DNA from: Deinococcus sp. Marseille-Q6407
GTDB taxonomy: Bacteria > Deinococcota > Deinococci > Deinococcales > Deinococcaceae
Direction: 5' to 3'
NCBI RefSeq assembly: GCF_946848805.1
Contig: NZ_CAMPFU010000004.1
Coordinates: 248,001-312,000 of the forward strand
DNA: 64,000 nucleotides
Part shown: in pieces, positions 33,339-42,479 of the stretch
How the letters are laid out: each line of letters starts with the position of its first letter
Numbering within the stretch: position 1 is the stretch's first letter
Made by a program: the position numbers and the translations under genes
Notes under the pieces: generated by a model
The model's input: only the letters and a program-made list of their open reading frames with translations
What the model was told of the DNA's origin: nothing
Database searches by the model: none

Positions 33339-34502
33339 TCAGCGCTCCGGCCCGCCCGGCCGCGCACAGCCATAAAGCCGGGTCAGATGCTCCGCCTGCC
33401 GGGTCAGCAGTTCGGCGGCCCGCACACGGCTTTCAGCCAGCGACAGCGGCCGGTCGGCCAGGGCAAAAGCGGCAGTCAGTCCCGGCACCGCTTCCAGAAT
33501 GCCGGGACTGACCTGCCCGGCCAGCGCGATCACCGGGAAACCATGCCGGGCCGCCAACGCCGCGACACATGACACCACCTTGCCATGGGCACTCTGGCGG
33601 TCAAGGCTGCCCTCACCGGTCCAGACTAGGTCCCAGACTTCGGTCTCCAGGCGCCGGGTCAGGCCACTGGCCTGTGCCACCAGTTCCGCCCCCGGCCGTA
33701 GCCGAGTGCCCAGCAGCGCATGCAGGCCTCCGGCGGTTCCCCCAGCCGCCCCCGCGCCGGGCAGGTCATGCAGCGCCACCCCGAACTGCCGCTGGACCAC
33801 ATCGGCAAAGTGGGTCAGCGCGCAGTCCAGTTCCGCGACCACCGGCGGCGAAGCACCTTTTTGCGGCCCGAACACAGCCGAGGCGCCCTGGGGGCCCACC
33901 AATGGGCAGGTCACATCACAGGCAACCTCGATGCTCAGCTGCCGCACTTCCGGCGCCACGCCTGACAGGTCGATGTGGGCCAGCCGGGCCAGTGCCGCGC
34001 CTCCTTCCGGCAGCGGGTCACCTTCAATGTCTAGAAAACGGACGCCCAGCGCCCGCAGCAGTCCTGTGCCGGCATCGTTGGTGGCGCTGCCGCCGATGCA
34101 CAGCAGCACCCGGCCGCCGGGCGGCAGTTCCCGCGCCGCTGCCAGCAACAGTTCGCCGGTCCCGAAGGTGCTGCTGCGGCGGGGGTCCAGCACCTGCTCA
34201 CTCAGCAGGGTCAGGCCCGAGGCAGCCGCCAGCTCGACTACGGCAGTCGCGCCGGAAACGGCATAACTGGCCCGCAGCGGCCGGCCCAGCGGTCCGCTCA
34301 CCTCCCGCTCTCGCCGCTGAAAGCCGCCCACGCCGGTCAGGACCTCCAGGGTGCCTTCGCCCCCGTCGGCCAGCGGCAGGCAGCAGATCTCGGCCGCCGG
34401 CGCCGCCGCCCGGACCCCGGCCGCAATGGCGGTGGCCACCCCGGCGGCGTCCAGGCAGCCCTTGAAGGAGTCCGGCGCAATCAGGGCCCTCATCCGGGCC
34501 AC
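33339..34502 (-). CDS. Glycerate kinase (GarK/GlxK family)
   Basis: Protein of 387 residues phosphorylating D-glycerate, in this family usually at the 2-position. Signatures are ALIAPDSFKGCLDAAGVA, LPLADGGEGTLEVL, CIGGSATNDAGTGLLRALGVRF, FGPQKGA, GAAGGTAGGLHALLG and WTGEGSLDRQSAHGK. Full length. It reads from just upstream of the siderophore gene in the opposite direction. The first codons MARMRALIAPD allow a start at either Met. No glyoxylate genes are adjacent. Confidence 0.92.
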   Translation of the reverse strand: MARMRALIAPDSFKGCLDAAGVATAIAAGVRAAAPAAEICCLPLADGGEGTLEVLTGVGGFQRREREVSGPLGRPLRASYAVSGATAVVELAAASGLTLLSEQVLDPRRSSTFGTGELLLAAARELPPGGRVLLCIGGSATNDAGTGLLRALGVRFLDIEGDPLPEGGAALARLAHIDLSGVAPEVRQLSIEVACDVTCPLVGPQGASAVFGPQKGASPPVVAELDCALTHFADVVQRQFGVALHDLPGAGAAGGTAGGLHALLGTRLRPGAELVAQASGLTRRLETEVWDLVWTGEGSLDRQSAHGKVVSCVAALAARHGFPVIALAGQVSPGILEAVPGLTAAFALADRPLSLAESRVRAAELLTRQAEHLTRLYGCARPGGPER

Positions 34503-34639
34503 CAGAGCGCCCTGAGAGGGCCTGCGGTTATCTGCATGGCCTCACTATAGGCAAAGGGGACTGTAGGGGCCTTCCTGCCCCGCCCAGGCGCCCACCGGAC
34601 GGCCGGACCTCTGCCTGAGCTTTTCCTGACCACAGCCGG

Positions 34640-34645
34640 TAGAAT
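34640..34645 (+). promoter_or_regulatory. TANNNT -10 box for siderophore synthetase
   Basis: TAGAAT lies 7 nt before ATG 34653, consistent with a leaderless transcript. Confidence 0.5.
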
Positions 34646-34652
34646 AGGCAGC

Positions 34653-36398
34653 ATGAAGTCAGAAGACACTTCCCCGGCGCTGACAGCCGCGCAGCAGGCC
34701 GGGGCCATGAACCTGCTGCACTGCCTGCTGCGTGAACTCGGCACCCCCGCCGAGCGCGAGGTGCTGACCTGGGAGGGGAGAACAGAAGGGGAAGATGAGC
34801 GGAAGGCGGAACCAGCCCTGCGCCTGACCCTGCAACAGCCACAATTGCTGGGAGCTGAGCTGTGGGTGCCGCTGCTCAGCCGCTGGCCAGAGCCGCAGCC
34901 GCAGTGGCCCTGCTGGCCGGATGGGCGGCAACCGGAGCCGGCAGCCCTGCAAGCACTGCTGCTGGACGAAATCACTGCCCGCACCGGCCATGACAGTCCC
35001 AACGTTCGCGCCGACCACGCGCTGAGTACCGCTTTTACTGCCCAGTTCCTGGCGCCACATCTTGCCGCTGCGCAGCCGGAGCCGCTGCCACGGGGCATGA
35101 ATAGTTTCATCCGGTCCGAGCAGGACCTGCTGCTGGGGCACCGGTTTCATCCCTCGCCCAAATCGCGCGGTGAGCTGGGGCTGGCCGGCTGGCGGCCTTA
35201 CTCGCCGGAGTTGCAAGCCGCTTTTCCTCTGGAATACCTGCTGGTGCCGCACAGCCGGCTGCTGGAAGGCGGCGCCCCAGGGAGCCGCACCGAGCTGGCA
35301 GACCGCCTGACCGAGGTGGCCGAGTACGCGCCCCCGGCCGGCACGGCACTGCTGCCGGTGCATCCGGTGCAGCTGCAGCTGCTGCGCCAGCGCGACGACT
35401 TTCAGGCCGCACTGCGCCGGGGAGAAATGGAATTGCTGGGCGCCCGTGGCCGGACTTTTTTCCCGGGCACCAGCCTGCGTACCCTCTACGAGCCACGCAG
35501 CGACACAGCCCTCAAATTCGGGCTGAACCTGCGGATCACCAACTGGGTCCGGCGCAATATCACCGCCGAGATGCAGGCGTCGGTGGCCCTCTCGGAATAT
35601 CTGGACGCTGCCTTTCCAGCAGAGCTGCGAGCACAGATGCTGCTGGAGCCGGCCTACCGGGGTGCCGCAGCTCCGGGCGAGGACGGCACTCCCAGCGAAC
35701 TGCAAGAAAGCCTAGGCGTCTTGCAGCGTGAAGGCACTGGCAGGCACCTACCGGCAGGCGGCTGGCTGGTGCCCGCCTGCACCCTGTTTGAAGAGGAGGT
35801 GGCCGGCCGGCCCAGTTGGCTGCGGCGCATCATTCAGGCGGCCGGTGTCCCGCTGGAAGAAGGCCTGCAGCGGCTTTACCGTTCATACCTGAGCAGCCTG
35901 CTGAACCTCAGCCTGCGCTGCTTTGAGGAATTCGGCGTGTTGCTCGAACCTCACCTGCAAAATACGGTGGTGGCCATCACGCCGCAGCTGGAGTGCCGCT
36001 GCCTGGTCCGCGATATGGACAGCGTGCGCTTCATTCGTGGCCGGGTCCAACCGGTGCCGGCAGGCCGCGCCATTCCTGCAGCCACCCTGGACTACGCTTC
36101 CTACAGCGAGGAAGTCGCCTGGCAGCGCCTCAGTTACACTCTGATCGTCAACAATCTCTTCGAGGTCAGCAAGGCCGCCCTACGGCTCGCCCCGGCCCTG
36201 GAGGCCCCGCTGGCTGAGATCTACCGGGAAGTCCTGCAACAGCTGGCCCGGGGCGGCTCCCTGCTGGCCGACTATCTGCTGGATGACCCAGTCATCTGGT
36301 TCAAAGCCAACCTCAGCACCCGCTGGCGGGGCCTGAGAGATAGCCAGGCTCCCTTTTTACGTTTTCCAGCCTCGACCTTTTCAGGGCATCCGCTATGA
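34653..36398 (+). CDS. IucA/IucC-family siderophore synthetase
   Basis: Protein of 581 residues of the NRPS-independent siderophore synthetase family, which condenses a carboxylic acid such as citrate with an amine or alcohol using ATP. Motifs are HPVQLQLLRQRDDF, the ATP-site segments FPGTSLRTLYEP and KFGLNLRITNWVRRN, then LEPHLQNTVVAI and RDMDSVRFIRG. The C-terminal FhuF-like helical part ends in NLSTRWRGL and GHPL. No amine-modifying partner enzymes are next to it; the neighbouring DNA has been changed by an insertion sequence. It probably makes the siderophore imported by the ABC system at 38458-44493. Confidence 0.88.
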   Translation: MKSEDTSPALTAAQQAGAMNLLHCLLRELGTPAEREVLTWEGRTEGEDERKAEPALRLTLQQPQLLGAELWVPLLSRWPEPQPQWPCWPDGRQPEPAALQALLLDEITARTGHDSPNVRADHALSTAFTAQFLAPHLAAAQPEPLPRGMNSFIRSEQDLLLGHRFHPSPKSRGELGLAGWRPYSPELQAAFPLEYLLVPHSRLLEGGAPGSRTELADRLTEVAEYAPPAGTALLPVHPVQLQLLRQRDDFQAALRRGEMELLGARGRTFFPGTSLRTLYEPRSDTALKFGLNLRITNWVRRNITAEMQASVALSEYLDAAFPAELRAQMLLEPAYRGAAAPGEDGTPSELQESLGVLQREGTGRHLPAGGWLVPACTLFEEEVAGRPSWLRRIIQAAGVPLEEGLQRLYRSYLSSLLNLSLRCFEEFGVLLEPHLQNTVVAITPQLECRCLVRDMDSVRFIRGRVQPVPAGRAIPAATLDYASYSEEVAWQRLSYTLIVNNLFEVSKAALRLAPALEAPLAEIYREVLQQLARGGSLLADYLLDDPVIWFKANLSTRWRGLRDSQAPFLRFPASTFSGHPL

Positions 36399-36421
36399 AG
36401 CATGGTGCGGCTGCCAAAGGA

Positions 36422-36439
36422 GCCTGGCCTTTGCCAGGC
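36422..36439 (+). terminator. Hairpin after siderophore synthetase gene
   Basis: GCCTGGC-CTTT-GCCAGGC lies 23 bp after the stop codon at 36398, without a T-run. A second small hairpin (GCCTCTGAGGC) follows at once. Termination is plausible only. Confidence 0.4.
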
Positions 36440-36461
36440 CTCTGAGGCCACTGAAAGGGCC

Positions 36462-37618
36462 TGACTCAGAACTTGCACCTGTATAGGGAGACAAAAAGCG
36501 CTCCCAGAGCTGAAATTCTGGAAGTGTGTACAAACAGGTTTCAGGGGAGCGCACCCATATTCTCTCACAGCGGATTCTGGACATTCCAGAGACGCTGTAC
36601 CAACGGCGAAGCCTGGAGGCTTCGCTGCACCTCTTCCACAGTCCAGGTCAGAAGACCAAGTTCAGCCAGGCAGAGGGAGTCAGCCCCAGTGCACTCAGCC
36701 GTTTCTTCAACATCTACGACTGGGATTCAGACCGTTGCTGGGAAGAGATGCAGGACACCCAATGGCGCATGTTGCTGGACGCGGCTCGTCACAAACGCAG
36801 ACCTCGTCTGCGTCTCAGTGTGGACCTGACCACGGTGGAAAAGGTGGGGACTCAACTGCCCTACGTCAGCGTCTACAACGGCAGGCACGGCATCCATCTG
36901 GTGGTCTTGTTCGCCGAAAATGGGGAACTGAAGTTCCCCATTTCTTACCGGATCTACCAGGGCAAGCACACCAGCACCCCGGTCACACTGGCCCTCGACT
37001 TGCTGGAAGAGGTGCCAGACTTCGTCGGGAAGCGCTTTCAGGTCTGCGTACTGGCAGACAGTGGATTCGAATCCGCTGTTTTTCTGGAAGGCGTGCAGCG
37101 CCTGGGTTTTGAGTTCGTGGTGGGTGTGCGGAGCAACCGACGCACGGATCATCCTGGGCGGGTGACGGTTGCGGACTGTCCGCATGGGGGGTACGTCAAC
37201 CTCGCCAACTGGCCTCTGGAAACGCTGTCTCTGGGGAGGATGGACCGTGGGGACCGTGAATTCTTCGCGGTGTCGTCTGAGCTGTTAGAGGGGGATGACA
37301 TCCTGGCCGAAGGAAAACGGCGCTGGGCACTGGAGTCGTTTTTCAAAGAAGGGAAGCATCAGTTTGGGTTGGCGCAGTTCGCGCTGCGAACTGCCAGGGG
37401 TCTGGACCGCTGGATTCTGATGGTCTTCCTGGCCTTCACCCTGACGACGCTGCACCGCTCAGAGGCCCTGACCTTGAAGGAAGCTGCACGCCTGGCTCTC
37501 TACGCCTTGTTCCCCGAAGTCAGGCTCAACCACCTGCTGGGCCAGCTTCGGAAAGAGCAAGAATTCCTGCGCCAGCACGGCTATTCGCTCAGCTATGCAA
37601 GGTGCAACTTATGAGTCA
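36462..37618 (+). mobile_element. IS4-like insertion sequence, about 1.16 kb
   Basis: Imperfect terminal inverted repeats bound the element. The left end reads TGACTCAGAACTTGCACCT from 36462 and the complement of the right end reads TGACTCATAAGTTGCACCTT from 37618; 17 of the first 19 bases match. It carries one transposase gene. The TGACTCA/TGAGTCA edges are inverted copies, so they may be element ends rather than target duplications, and no direct repeat is evident. Left of it is the end of the siderophore synthetase gene; right of it is a truncated xanthine dehydrogenase gene. Confidence 0.82.
36526..37614 (+). CDS. IS4-family DDE transposase
   Basis: Protein of 362 residues with a GTG start. 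Catalytic residues can be assigned: Asp100 in [12 protein letters not shown], Asp178 in VLADSGFES, and Glu270 in [18 protein letters not shown], which fits the Y/W-x2-R-x3-E-x6-K type signature of IS4-like enzymes. The N-terminal 60 residues have a helix-turn-helix look ([21 protein letters not shown]). The gene is complete, so the element may be active. The stop lies within the right terminal repeat. Confidence 0.88.
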   Translation: MYKQVSGERTHILSQRILDIPETLYQRRSLEASLHLFHSPGQKTKFSQAEGVSPSALSRFFNIYDWDSDRCWEEMQDTQWRMLLDAARHKRRPRLRLSVDLTTVEKVGTQLPYVSVYNGRHGIHLVVLFAENGELKFPISYRIYQGKHTSTPVTLALDLLEEVPDFVGKRFQVCVLADSGFESAVFLEGVQRLGFEFVVGVRSNRRTDHPGRVTVADCPHGGYVNLANWPLETLSLGRMDRGDREFFAVSSELLEGDDILAEGKRRWALESFFKEGKHQFGLAQFALRTARGLDRWILMVFLAFTLTTLHRSEALTLKEAARLALYALFPEVRLNHLLGQLRKEQEFLRQHGYSLSYARCNL

Positions 37619-38225
37619 CACCGACCTGCCTTCGGCTTACCTGGCCGGGGGGTCTACCGGCACCTACAACTGGGGCAGCGCCGTGATGATGGCGGCTTTC
37701 AAGTTCCGTGACCGGTATGGCCTGTCGCCCTCGGAAGGAGACGCAGCCGAAGCCGGAGCCTATTTCCCAGATGAGGCAAGCAACTACGCGCTGGACGCTT
37801 ACGGCGCCCACTTTGCCGAGGTGAAGGTGAGCAGTGTGACTGGGGAGGTCCACGTGACCCGGATGCTGGGCGTGTATGACCCGGGCCGCATCATCAACCC
37901 GCGCACCGCCAACTCGCAGTTTATTGGCGGGATGACGATGGGCATAAGCGCCGCGCTGCATGAGGAAAGCTACCTCGATTCCCGCTTTGGACACGTAATG
38001 AACAGCGACTTTGCCGGTTATCACATCGCTGCCAACGCCGACGTGCCCCAGGTTGAGGCCCGCTGGATCGAGTACCCCGATCCTATGTATGGCCCGACCG
38101 GCGCCAAGGGAATCGGTGAAATCGGGATTGTGGGTGTACCTGCCGCCATCGGCAACGCGATCTACAACGCGACGGGCAAGCGCCTGCGCGAGCTGCCATT
38201 TACGCCTGCCAAGCTGGTGGAATAA
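37619..38225 (+). pseudogene. Xanthine dehydrogenase molybdenum subunit, 3' fragment
   Basis: About 200 residues matching only the C-terminal part of molybdopterin-binding subunits of the xanthine/aldehyde oxidase family: LPSAYLAGGSTGTYNWGSAV, GVYDPGRIINPRTANSQFIGG, HHVMNSDFAGYH-like sequence, and GPTGAKGIGEIGIVGVPAAIGNAI with the catalytic-region GEIG motif. The upstream 500 or so residues are absent, and the fragment abuts the right end of the insertion sequence. No other part of the gene lies on the left side of the element. The 5' part was therefore lost by a deletion or rearrangement next to the IS, not by a simple insertion. Confidence 0.9.
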
Positions 38226-38234
38226 GCCTGAGCT

Positions 38235-38279
38235 ACAGAAAAGCAGACCAGGGCGGAGAACTCTGGTCTGCTTTTCTGT
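38235..38279. terminator. Strong terminator after xdh fragment
   Basis: Perfect 17-bp stem, ACAGAAAAGCAGACCAG (38235-38251) and its complement (38263-38279), with an 11-nt loop. A-rich and T-rich stem bases on the two sides allow function in either direction. Confidence 0.85.
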
Positions 38280-38376
38280 GCTTGCAAGTGCAAGTAGAGA
38301 TTATCCAAAGAGGAACGCCAGCTCGTTCCTGGCCGCGGCTCTCTCCAAACCGCCGAGCCTCCTATCTAACTCAAAC

Positions 38377-38406
38377 TTGACTGTTTCGCTCGGAATAGGT
38401 TAGTAT
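38377..38406 (+). promoter_or_regulatory. Sigma70-like promoter of siderophore uptake operon
   Basis: TTGACT at 38377-38382, an 18-bp spacer and TAGTAT at 38401-38406. The operon start codon at 38458 has AGGAGAG just upstream, so this transcript has a conventional leader. Iron repression is expected, but no clear Fur or DtxR box could be defined. Confidence 0.65.
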
Positions 38407-38457
38407 GGTCACTGAGACGGCACAGGGACACGAAGGCCCGCCGGCAAGGAGAGACGG

Positions 38458-39426
38458 ATGAAGCGAGCAAACTGGTATTTTGCCCTGGTTCTGGGCAGCG
38501 CGGGGATGCTGGGTCTGGGCCAGGCTCAGCCGGCTCCCCTGACCGTTCAGCATGATGAGGGCACCGCCCGGATTGAAAAGACCCCGGAGCGCCTGCTGGT
38601 GATTGACGAAGAGGCACTCGGCTGGATTTATGCACTGAATCTGGAAGACCGGGTGGTGGGCCTGGGCAGTTCGTATATCACGCCCGCGATGCTGGACGGC
38701 AGCCGGGTCAAGCCGGAGGTGCTGAAGCGGGGATTTTTCGGACATGGCCGGCTGAACGCGCCAACCTATGTGGGCAGCTGGACCGCCCCCAACCTGGAAA
38801 CGGTGACGGCGCTGCGCCCCGATCTGGTGGTGCAGGCGACCTGGGATGGCAATGAAAACTACGAGAAGCTGAATGCGGTGGCACCGACGCTGGGCTACAA
38901 GGAAGGGGGCGCCGACTACTGGAAGAAAGCCGTCACCGACCTGGGCGAGATCTTCGGGCGGCAGGAACGGGCAGCGGCCGTGACGCAACTGCCGGCGAAT
39001 GTCAACCGCTATAACCACGCTGCGCTGGAAGCAGCCGGGGTGTTCCAGCGTTTTCCCAAGGTGGTGGTGGTGGCGCCCTTCGCCGGCGGAAGCAACTGGG
39101 TGTACGGCAGCACCCGCCTGATTGACGACCTGCGTGCCCTGGGCTTTAAGGATGGCATCCAGCTGGACAAGACGACCCTGGACATAGGCGCCGAGGTCAG
39201 CGAGGAAGCGCTGCTGGGCCTGGACGATCAGACGCTGGTGGTGCTGTTCCCGCCGGGCGGAGAGTACAACGGCGCCAAAGCTTTCATGCAGAGTGCCGTC
39301 GGACAGCGCCTGAAAGACCAGACCGTGCTGTATGAACCCGAAGAATTCAGCCCCTACGCCGGCCCACTGACCCAGGCACGCAATTCCAACCGGGTCACCA
39401 AAGCCATTTTGGACTTCGTGCGGTGA
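38458..39426 (+). CDS. Iron-siderophore ABC transporter binding protein 1
   Basis: Protein of 322 residues with a signal peptide (1-23, cut after GLGQA). It is a FepB/FecB-type periplasmic binding protein: RLLVIDEEALGWIYALNLEDRVVGLGSSY, TALRPDLVVQATWDGNENYEKLNAVAPTLGY, DLGEIFGRQERAAA and the C-terminal FVR helix. AGGAGAG precedes the ATG. It is the first gene of a tight plus-strand operon; its TGA overlaps the next GTG. Confidence 0.9.
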   Translation: MKRANWYFALVLGSAGMLGLGQAQPAPLTVQHDEGTARIEKTPERLLVIDEEALGWIYALNLEDRVVGLGSSYITPAMLDGSRVKPEVLKRGFFGHGRLNAPTYVGSWTAPNLETVTALRPDLVVQATWDGNENYEKLNAVAPTLGYKEGGADYWKKAVTDLGEIFGRQERAAAVTQLPANVNRYNHAALEAAGVFQRFPKVVVVAPFAGGSNWVYGSTRLIDDLRALGFKDGIQLDKTTLDIGAEVSEEALLGLDDQTLVVLFPPGGEYNGAKAFMQSAVGQRLKDQTVLYEPEEFSPYAGPLTQARNSNRVTKAILDFVR

Positions 39427-40391
39427 GCGGGGTGCCGGCACGGAAGGGTCACATGCGGCTGTGCGCCGATCTTTCGCGTGAAAGCGGTGCCCAGCTGCAG
39501 GGCAGTGCGCACCGCTGGGACACTTGCATCGCTTTCGAGGCCACCGTACACGAGTGGGACCTGTTTCGTGACCCTGCCAGTATGAGCCCGGCGCAGCGCA
39601 GGGCCCTGGCTGTGCTGGGTGACTGGGTGGAACGCTCGGTCACCGGGTACGGCATGGTCATGTATGCGCCGCACGACCTGTCCAACTTTGATGCCGGGCG
39701 GCGGCGGGCCAGGGTATACACCCGCCCGGCCGGGCCACTGGGCCACTTTCAGCGGCAGGATTTCTACGCGGACGAAACCCAGCTCTGGGCGTTGTTCGAA
39801 CAGTACGTAGCGGGGGCAGGGCAGTCGGAAGCCGAGCCGGTCGCTGCGCTGGATGGCCCGGACTGGCACCTGTGCACCCACGGCCGGGTAGACAGTGCCT
39901 GCGGGCGGTACGGCGCACTGCTGTTCCAGACCCTGCGCGGTGAGGACGCCCGGCTATGGCGCACCGCGCACTTCGGGGGGCACCGCTTTGCGCCCACGCT
40001 GCTGGAACTGCCGGCCGGGCGCTACTGGGGCAACCTGACCCCCGAGCTGACCCAGCAACTGATGCGGCGCGGGGGCGACTGGCGGGCAGTGGCCGCCTGT
40101 TACCGTGGCTGCGCCGGCTTTGACCGGGCCGCGCAATACGCCGGCGCCGCCGCGTTCGAGCGGGCCGGCTGGTGGTGGCTGGACGCCCGGCGCGAGGCCG
40201 AGGTGCTGCACGAGGATGCCCAGGGCTTTGAAGTAGAGCTGCGCTACTGGCCCCCGCAAGGGTACGGCGCGCCCGGCCGGGTGCAGGTGCGCGGCGAACT
40301 GACGGCCACCCTGCAGCTGCCAGAAAGCAGCCATACCCCCGATCTGTCGCCGGCCCCACAGTACCGCGTCACCCTGGGGGGCGATCTGTGA
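39423..40391 (+). CDS. Suc_Fer-like thioredoxin-fold ferredoxin
   Basis: Protein of 322 residues (GTG start overlapping the previous stop) of the sucrase/ferredoxin-like family. The core motifs are HLCTHGRVDSACGRYG and TAHFGGHRFAPTLLELPAGRYWGNL. The Cys residues of the first motif, together with another Cys near residue 18 (RLCADLSRES) and one in ACYRGCAG, could hold an iron-sulfur cluster. Because it lies between a siderophore-binding protein and a permease, the best guess is a ferric-siderophore reductase releasing iron in the cytoplasm. That role is inferred from context. Confidence 0.75.
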   Translation: MSGVPARKGHMRLCADLSRESGAQLQGSAHRWDTCIAFEATVHEWDLFRDPASMSPAQRRALAVLGDWVERSVTGYGMVMYAPHDLSNFDAGRRRARVYTRPAGPLGHFQRQDFYADETQLWALFEQYVAGAGQSEAEPVAALDGPDWHLCTHGRVDSACGRYGALLFQTLRGEDARLWRTAHFGGHRFAPTLLELPAGRYWGNLTPELTQQLMRRGGDWRAVAACYRGCAGFDRAAQYAGAAAFERAGWWWLDARREAEVLHEDAQGFEVELRYWPPQGYGAPGRVQVRGELTATLQLPESSHTPDLSPAPQYRVTLGGDL

Positions 40392-41380
40392 AGGCCCGCC
40401 CCCCAGTCGCCCGGACACTGCTGTGGTACGCCGCCGCCGGGGCGCTGCTGGCGCTGGCCGTTCTGGTTTCGCTGAGCAGCGGCGCGCTGCAGATTCCTGC
40501 CGAGGACGTGCTGCAGGTGCTGCGCTTTCCAGACAGTTCCAAAGAAAGCCTGACCGTCTGGACCCTGCGCTTTCCGCGCACCCTGGCGGCCGGCCTGGCC
40601 GGCGCGGCGCTGGGTGTCAGCGGCTTGTTGCTGCAGGGCGTGACCCGCAACCCCCTGGCCGACCCCGGCATTCTGGGGGTAGAAGCCGGCGCGGCGCTGG
40701 CCCTGATGCTGGGGGTGGTGTTTTTCCCGGCCGTGAGCGGGCTGAGCGTGCCACTGGCCTTTGCCGGCGGACTGCTGGCGGCGGCCTTCACCCTGGGCTT
40801 CGCTGCCCGGGGGGGCTTTACCCCGCTGCGGCTGGCCCTGAGCGGGGTGGCGGTGGCGGCGCTGTTCAGCGCAGCGACCCGCGGCATCCAGATTCTGTGG
40901 GAGGACCGCGCGCAGGCCGCGCTGGTGCTGCTGAACGGCACGGTGGCCGGGCGCAGCTGGGAGGACCTGGGCCGGACCTGGCCCTGGTTGGCACTGCCGC
41001 TGCTGCTCAGCCTGCTGGTAGGCCCACGCGTCAACCTGCTCTCGCTGGGGCAGGACGTGGCCCGTGGCCTGGGCGCCCGCGCAGGCCGTGACCTGCTGGG
41101 CCTCAGCCTGCTGGGCGTATTGCTGGCCGCCGGGGCCGTGGCGTTGGCCGGGCCGCTGGGGTACGTGGGGTTGATCGTGCCGCACCTGGCCCGTGGGCTG
41201 CTGGGACAGGATCACCGGCTCACGCTGCCGCTGAGTGCCCTGCTGGGCGCCGCCCTGCTGATCTGGGCCGACGTGGCCGCCCGAATGATCAACGCCCCGG
41301 CCGAAACCCCGGTGGGGCTGCTGATCGCCGCGCTGGGCACACCCTTTTTCGTCTTTCTGGCCCGGCGAATCCGTGCCTGA
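40388..41380 (+). CDS. FecCD-family iron-siderophore permease 1
   Basis: Protein of 330 residues with about 9-10 membrane segments. FecCD signatures are LRFPRTLAAGLAGAALGVSGLLLQGVTRNPLADPGILGVEAGAAL-type sequence and GPLGYVGLIVPHLARGLLGQDHR near the end. The GTG start overlaps the previous stop (GTGA). It would pair with the second permease to form the translocation channel. Confidence 0.93.
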   Translation: MKARPPVARTLLWYAAAGALLALAVLVSLSSGALQIPAEDVLQVLRFPDSSKESLTVWTLRFPRTLAAGLAGAALGVSGLLLQGVTRNPLADPGILGVEAGAALALMLGVVFFPAVSGLSVPLAFAGGLLAAAFTLGFAARGGFTPLRLALSGVAVAALFSAATRGIQILWEDRAQAALVLLNGTVAGRSWEDLGRTWPWLALPLLLSLLVGPRVNLLSLGQDVARGLGARAGRDLLGLSLLGVLLAAGAVALAGPLGYVGLIVPHLARGLLGQDHRLTLPLSALLGAALLIWADVAARMINAPAETPVGLLIAALGTPFFVFLARRIRA

Positions 41381-41405
41381 ACACTCGACCCTGGAGAACC
41401 AACCT

Positions 41406-42479
41406 ATGATTGACCTTGCTTACGCTGCCCCTTTCCTCGCCTCTTCCCGGCTGGCCCGCTGCCGCTGGCTGGCCCTGGGCCTCAGCACCGCGCTGCTGGC
41501 CTGCTCACCGCAGGAGCGCGCGCAGACCGGCGCCGCATCCAGTGCGAATACAGATGTGGCCACAGCATCTTCTGCCTCTGCGGCTCCTGATCAGGCCAGC
41601 GGCGCGGCCGCCCCGGCTTCTGCCGCTTCCAGCATGCAGACCGGGGACACGGCCTCACGGGTGGTGGCGCTGGAATATTCCTATCTGGACATGCTGGCCG
41701 CGCTGGGTGTGAAGCCAGTGGGCGGCGCGCTGGGCAACACCGGCGCCGAGCGGGGAGCCCCAGCCTACTTGCAGCAGTATCTGGACGGCGTGGCCGATGT
41801 GGGCACCCGCGCCCAACCCAGCCTGGAAGCCATCAGCGCCCTAAAACCGGACCTAATTCTGGCCGACAGCAAGATCCAGGCCAGCGTGCTGCCGGCCCTG
41901 CGGAACATCGCGCAGGTGCAGGACTACAATAACCGCTCGGCCAGTTATGACGACGTGATGGAGCAGCTGCGCAGCGTCGGCAAGCTGACCGGCCGTCAGA
42001 CTCAGGCCCAGGCCGAACTGGACCGCCAAGCCCGCTTGCTGGAGGACACCCGCGCCGCCGCAGCGCCGGACGCTCCCGCGGTGCTGGCCGCCGTGGCAAC
42101 CCCGGAAGCCTTCTTGGTCCACTCCAGTCAGAGCTTTGCCGGCAGCCTGTTTCAGAAGCTGGGCCGCTCCTACGTGGCGCAGGCAAAGGACGGCGATGTG
42201 ATTTACGAGGTCAGCCTCGAAGGGCTGGCGGCCCTCAACCCGCCCTCGCTGGTGCTGATGAACGCTCAGGACCAGACGCCCATCACCGTGAAATGGGCCA
42301 GCAACCCGCTGTGGCAGGGCCTGGACGCAGTGAAAGCGCAGCGGGTCTACGAGGTAGACCGGGACCTGTGGGCGCGCTCGCGCGGGCCGCTGTCGGTGGA
42401 GCGGATTTTCGGACAGATGCGTGACAGCGGCCTGCTGAACAACCAGGCCCCGGCGGAAGGCTTCCGGCCCCGGCCATGA
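41406..42479 (+). CDS. Iron-siderophore binding lipoprotein 2
   Basis: Protein of 357 residues. A lipoprotein signal ends at LSTALLAC, followed by an Ala/Ser-rich linker (about 50 residues) and a FecB-like binding fold: SRVVALEYSYLDMLAALGVKPVG, EAISALKPDLILADSKIQASVLPALRNIAQV and NPLWQGLDAVKAQRVYEVD. The ATG at 41406 is chosen because GGAG precedes it; an in-frame GTG at 41373 overlapping the permease is possible. A second binding protein in the same operon may widen substrate range. Confidence 0.9.
   Translation: MIDLAYAAPFLASSRLARCRWLALGLSTALLACSPQERAQTGAASSANTDVATASSASAAPDQASGAAAPASAASSMQTGDTASRVVALEYSYLDMLAALGVKPVGGALGNTGAERGAPAYLQQYLDGVADVGTRAQPSLEAISALKPDLILADSKIQASVLPALRNIAQVQDYNNRSASYDDVMEQLRSVGKLTGRQTQAQAELDRQARLLEDTRAAAAPDAPAVLAAVATPEAFLVHSSQSFAGSLFQKLGRSYVAQAKDGDVIYEVSLEGLAALNPPSLVLMNAQDQTPITVKWASNPLWQGLDAVKAQRVYEVDRDLWARSRGPLSVERIFGQMRDSGLLNNQAPAEGFRPRP

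Noticed and set aside
34653..36398. Siderophore synthetase truncated by the insertion sequence
   Set aside because: The protein ends in a normal family terminus 63 bp before the element, so it appears complete.
38383..38425. DtxR-type iron box in the siderophore operon promoter
   Set aside because: AGGTTAG resembles one half-site, but the other half does not fit a dyad.
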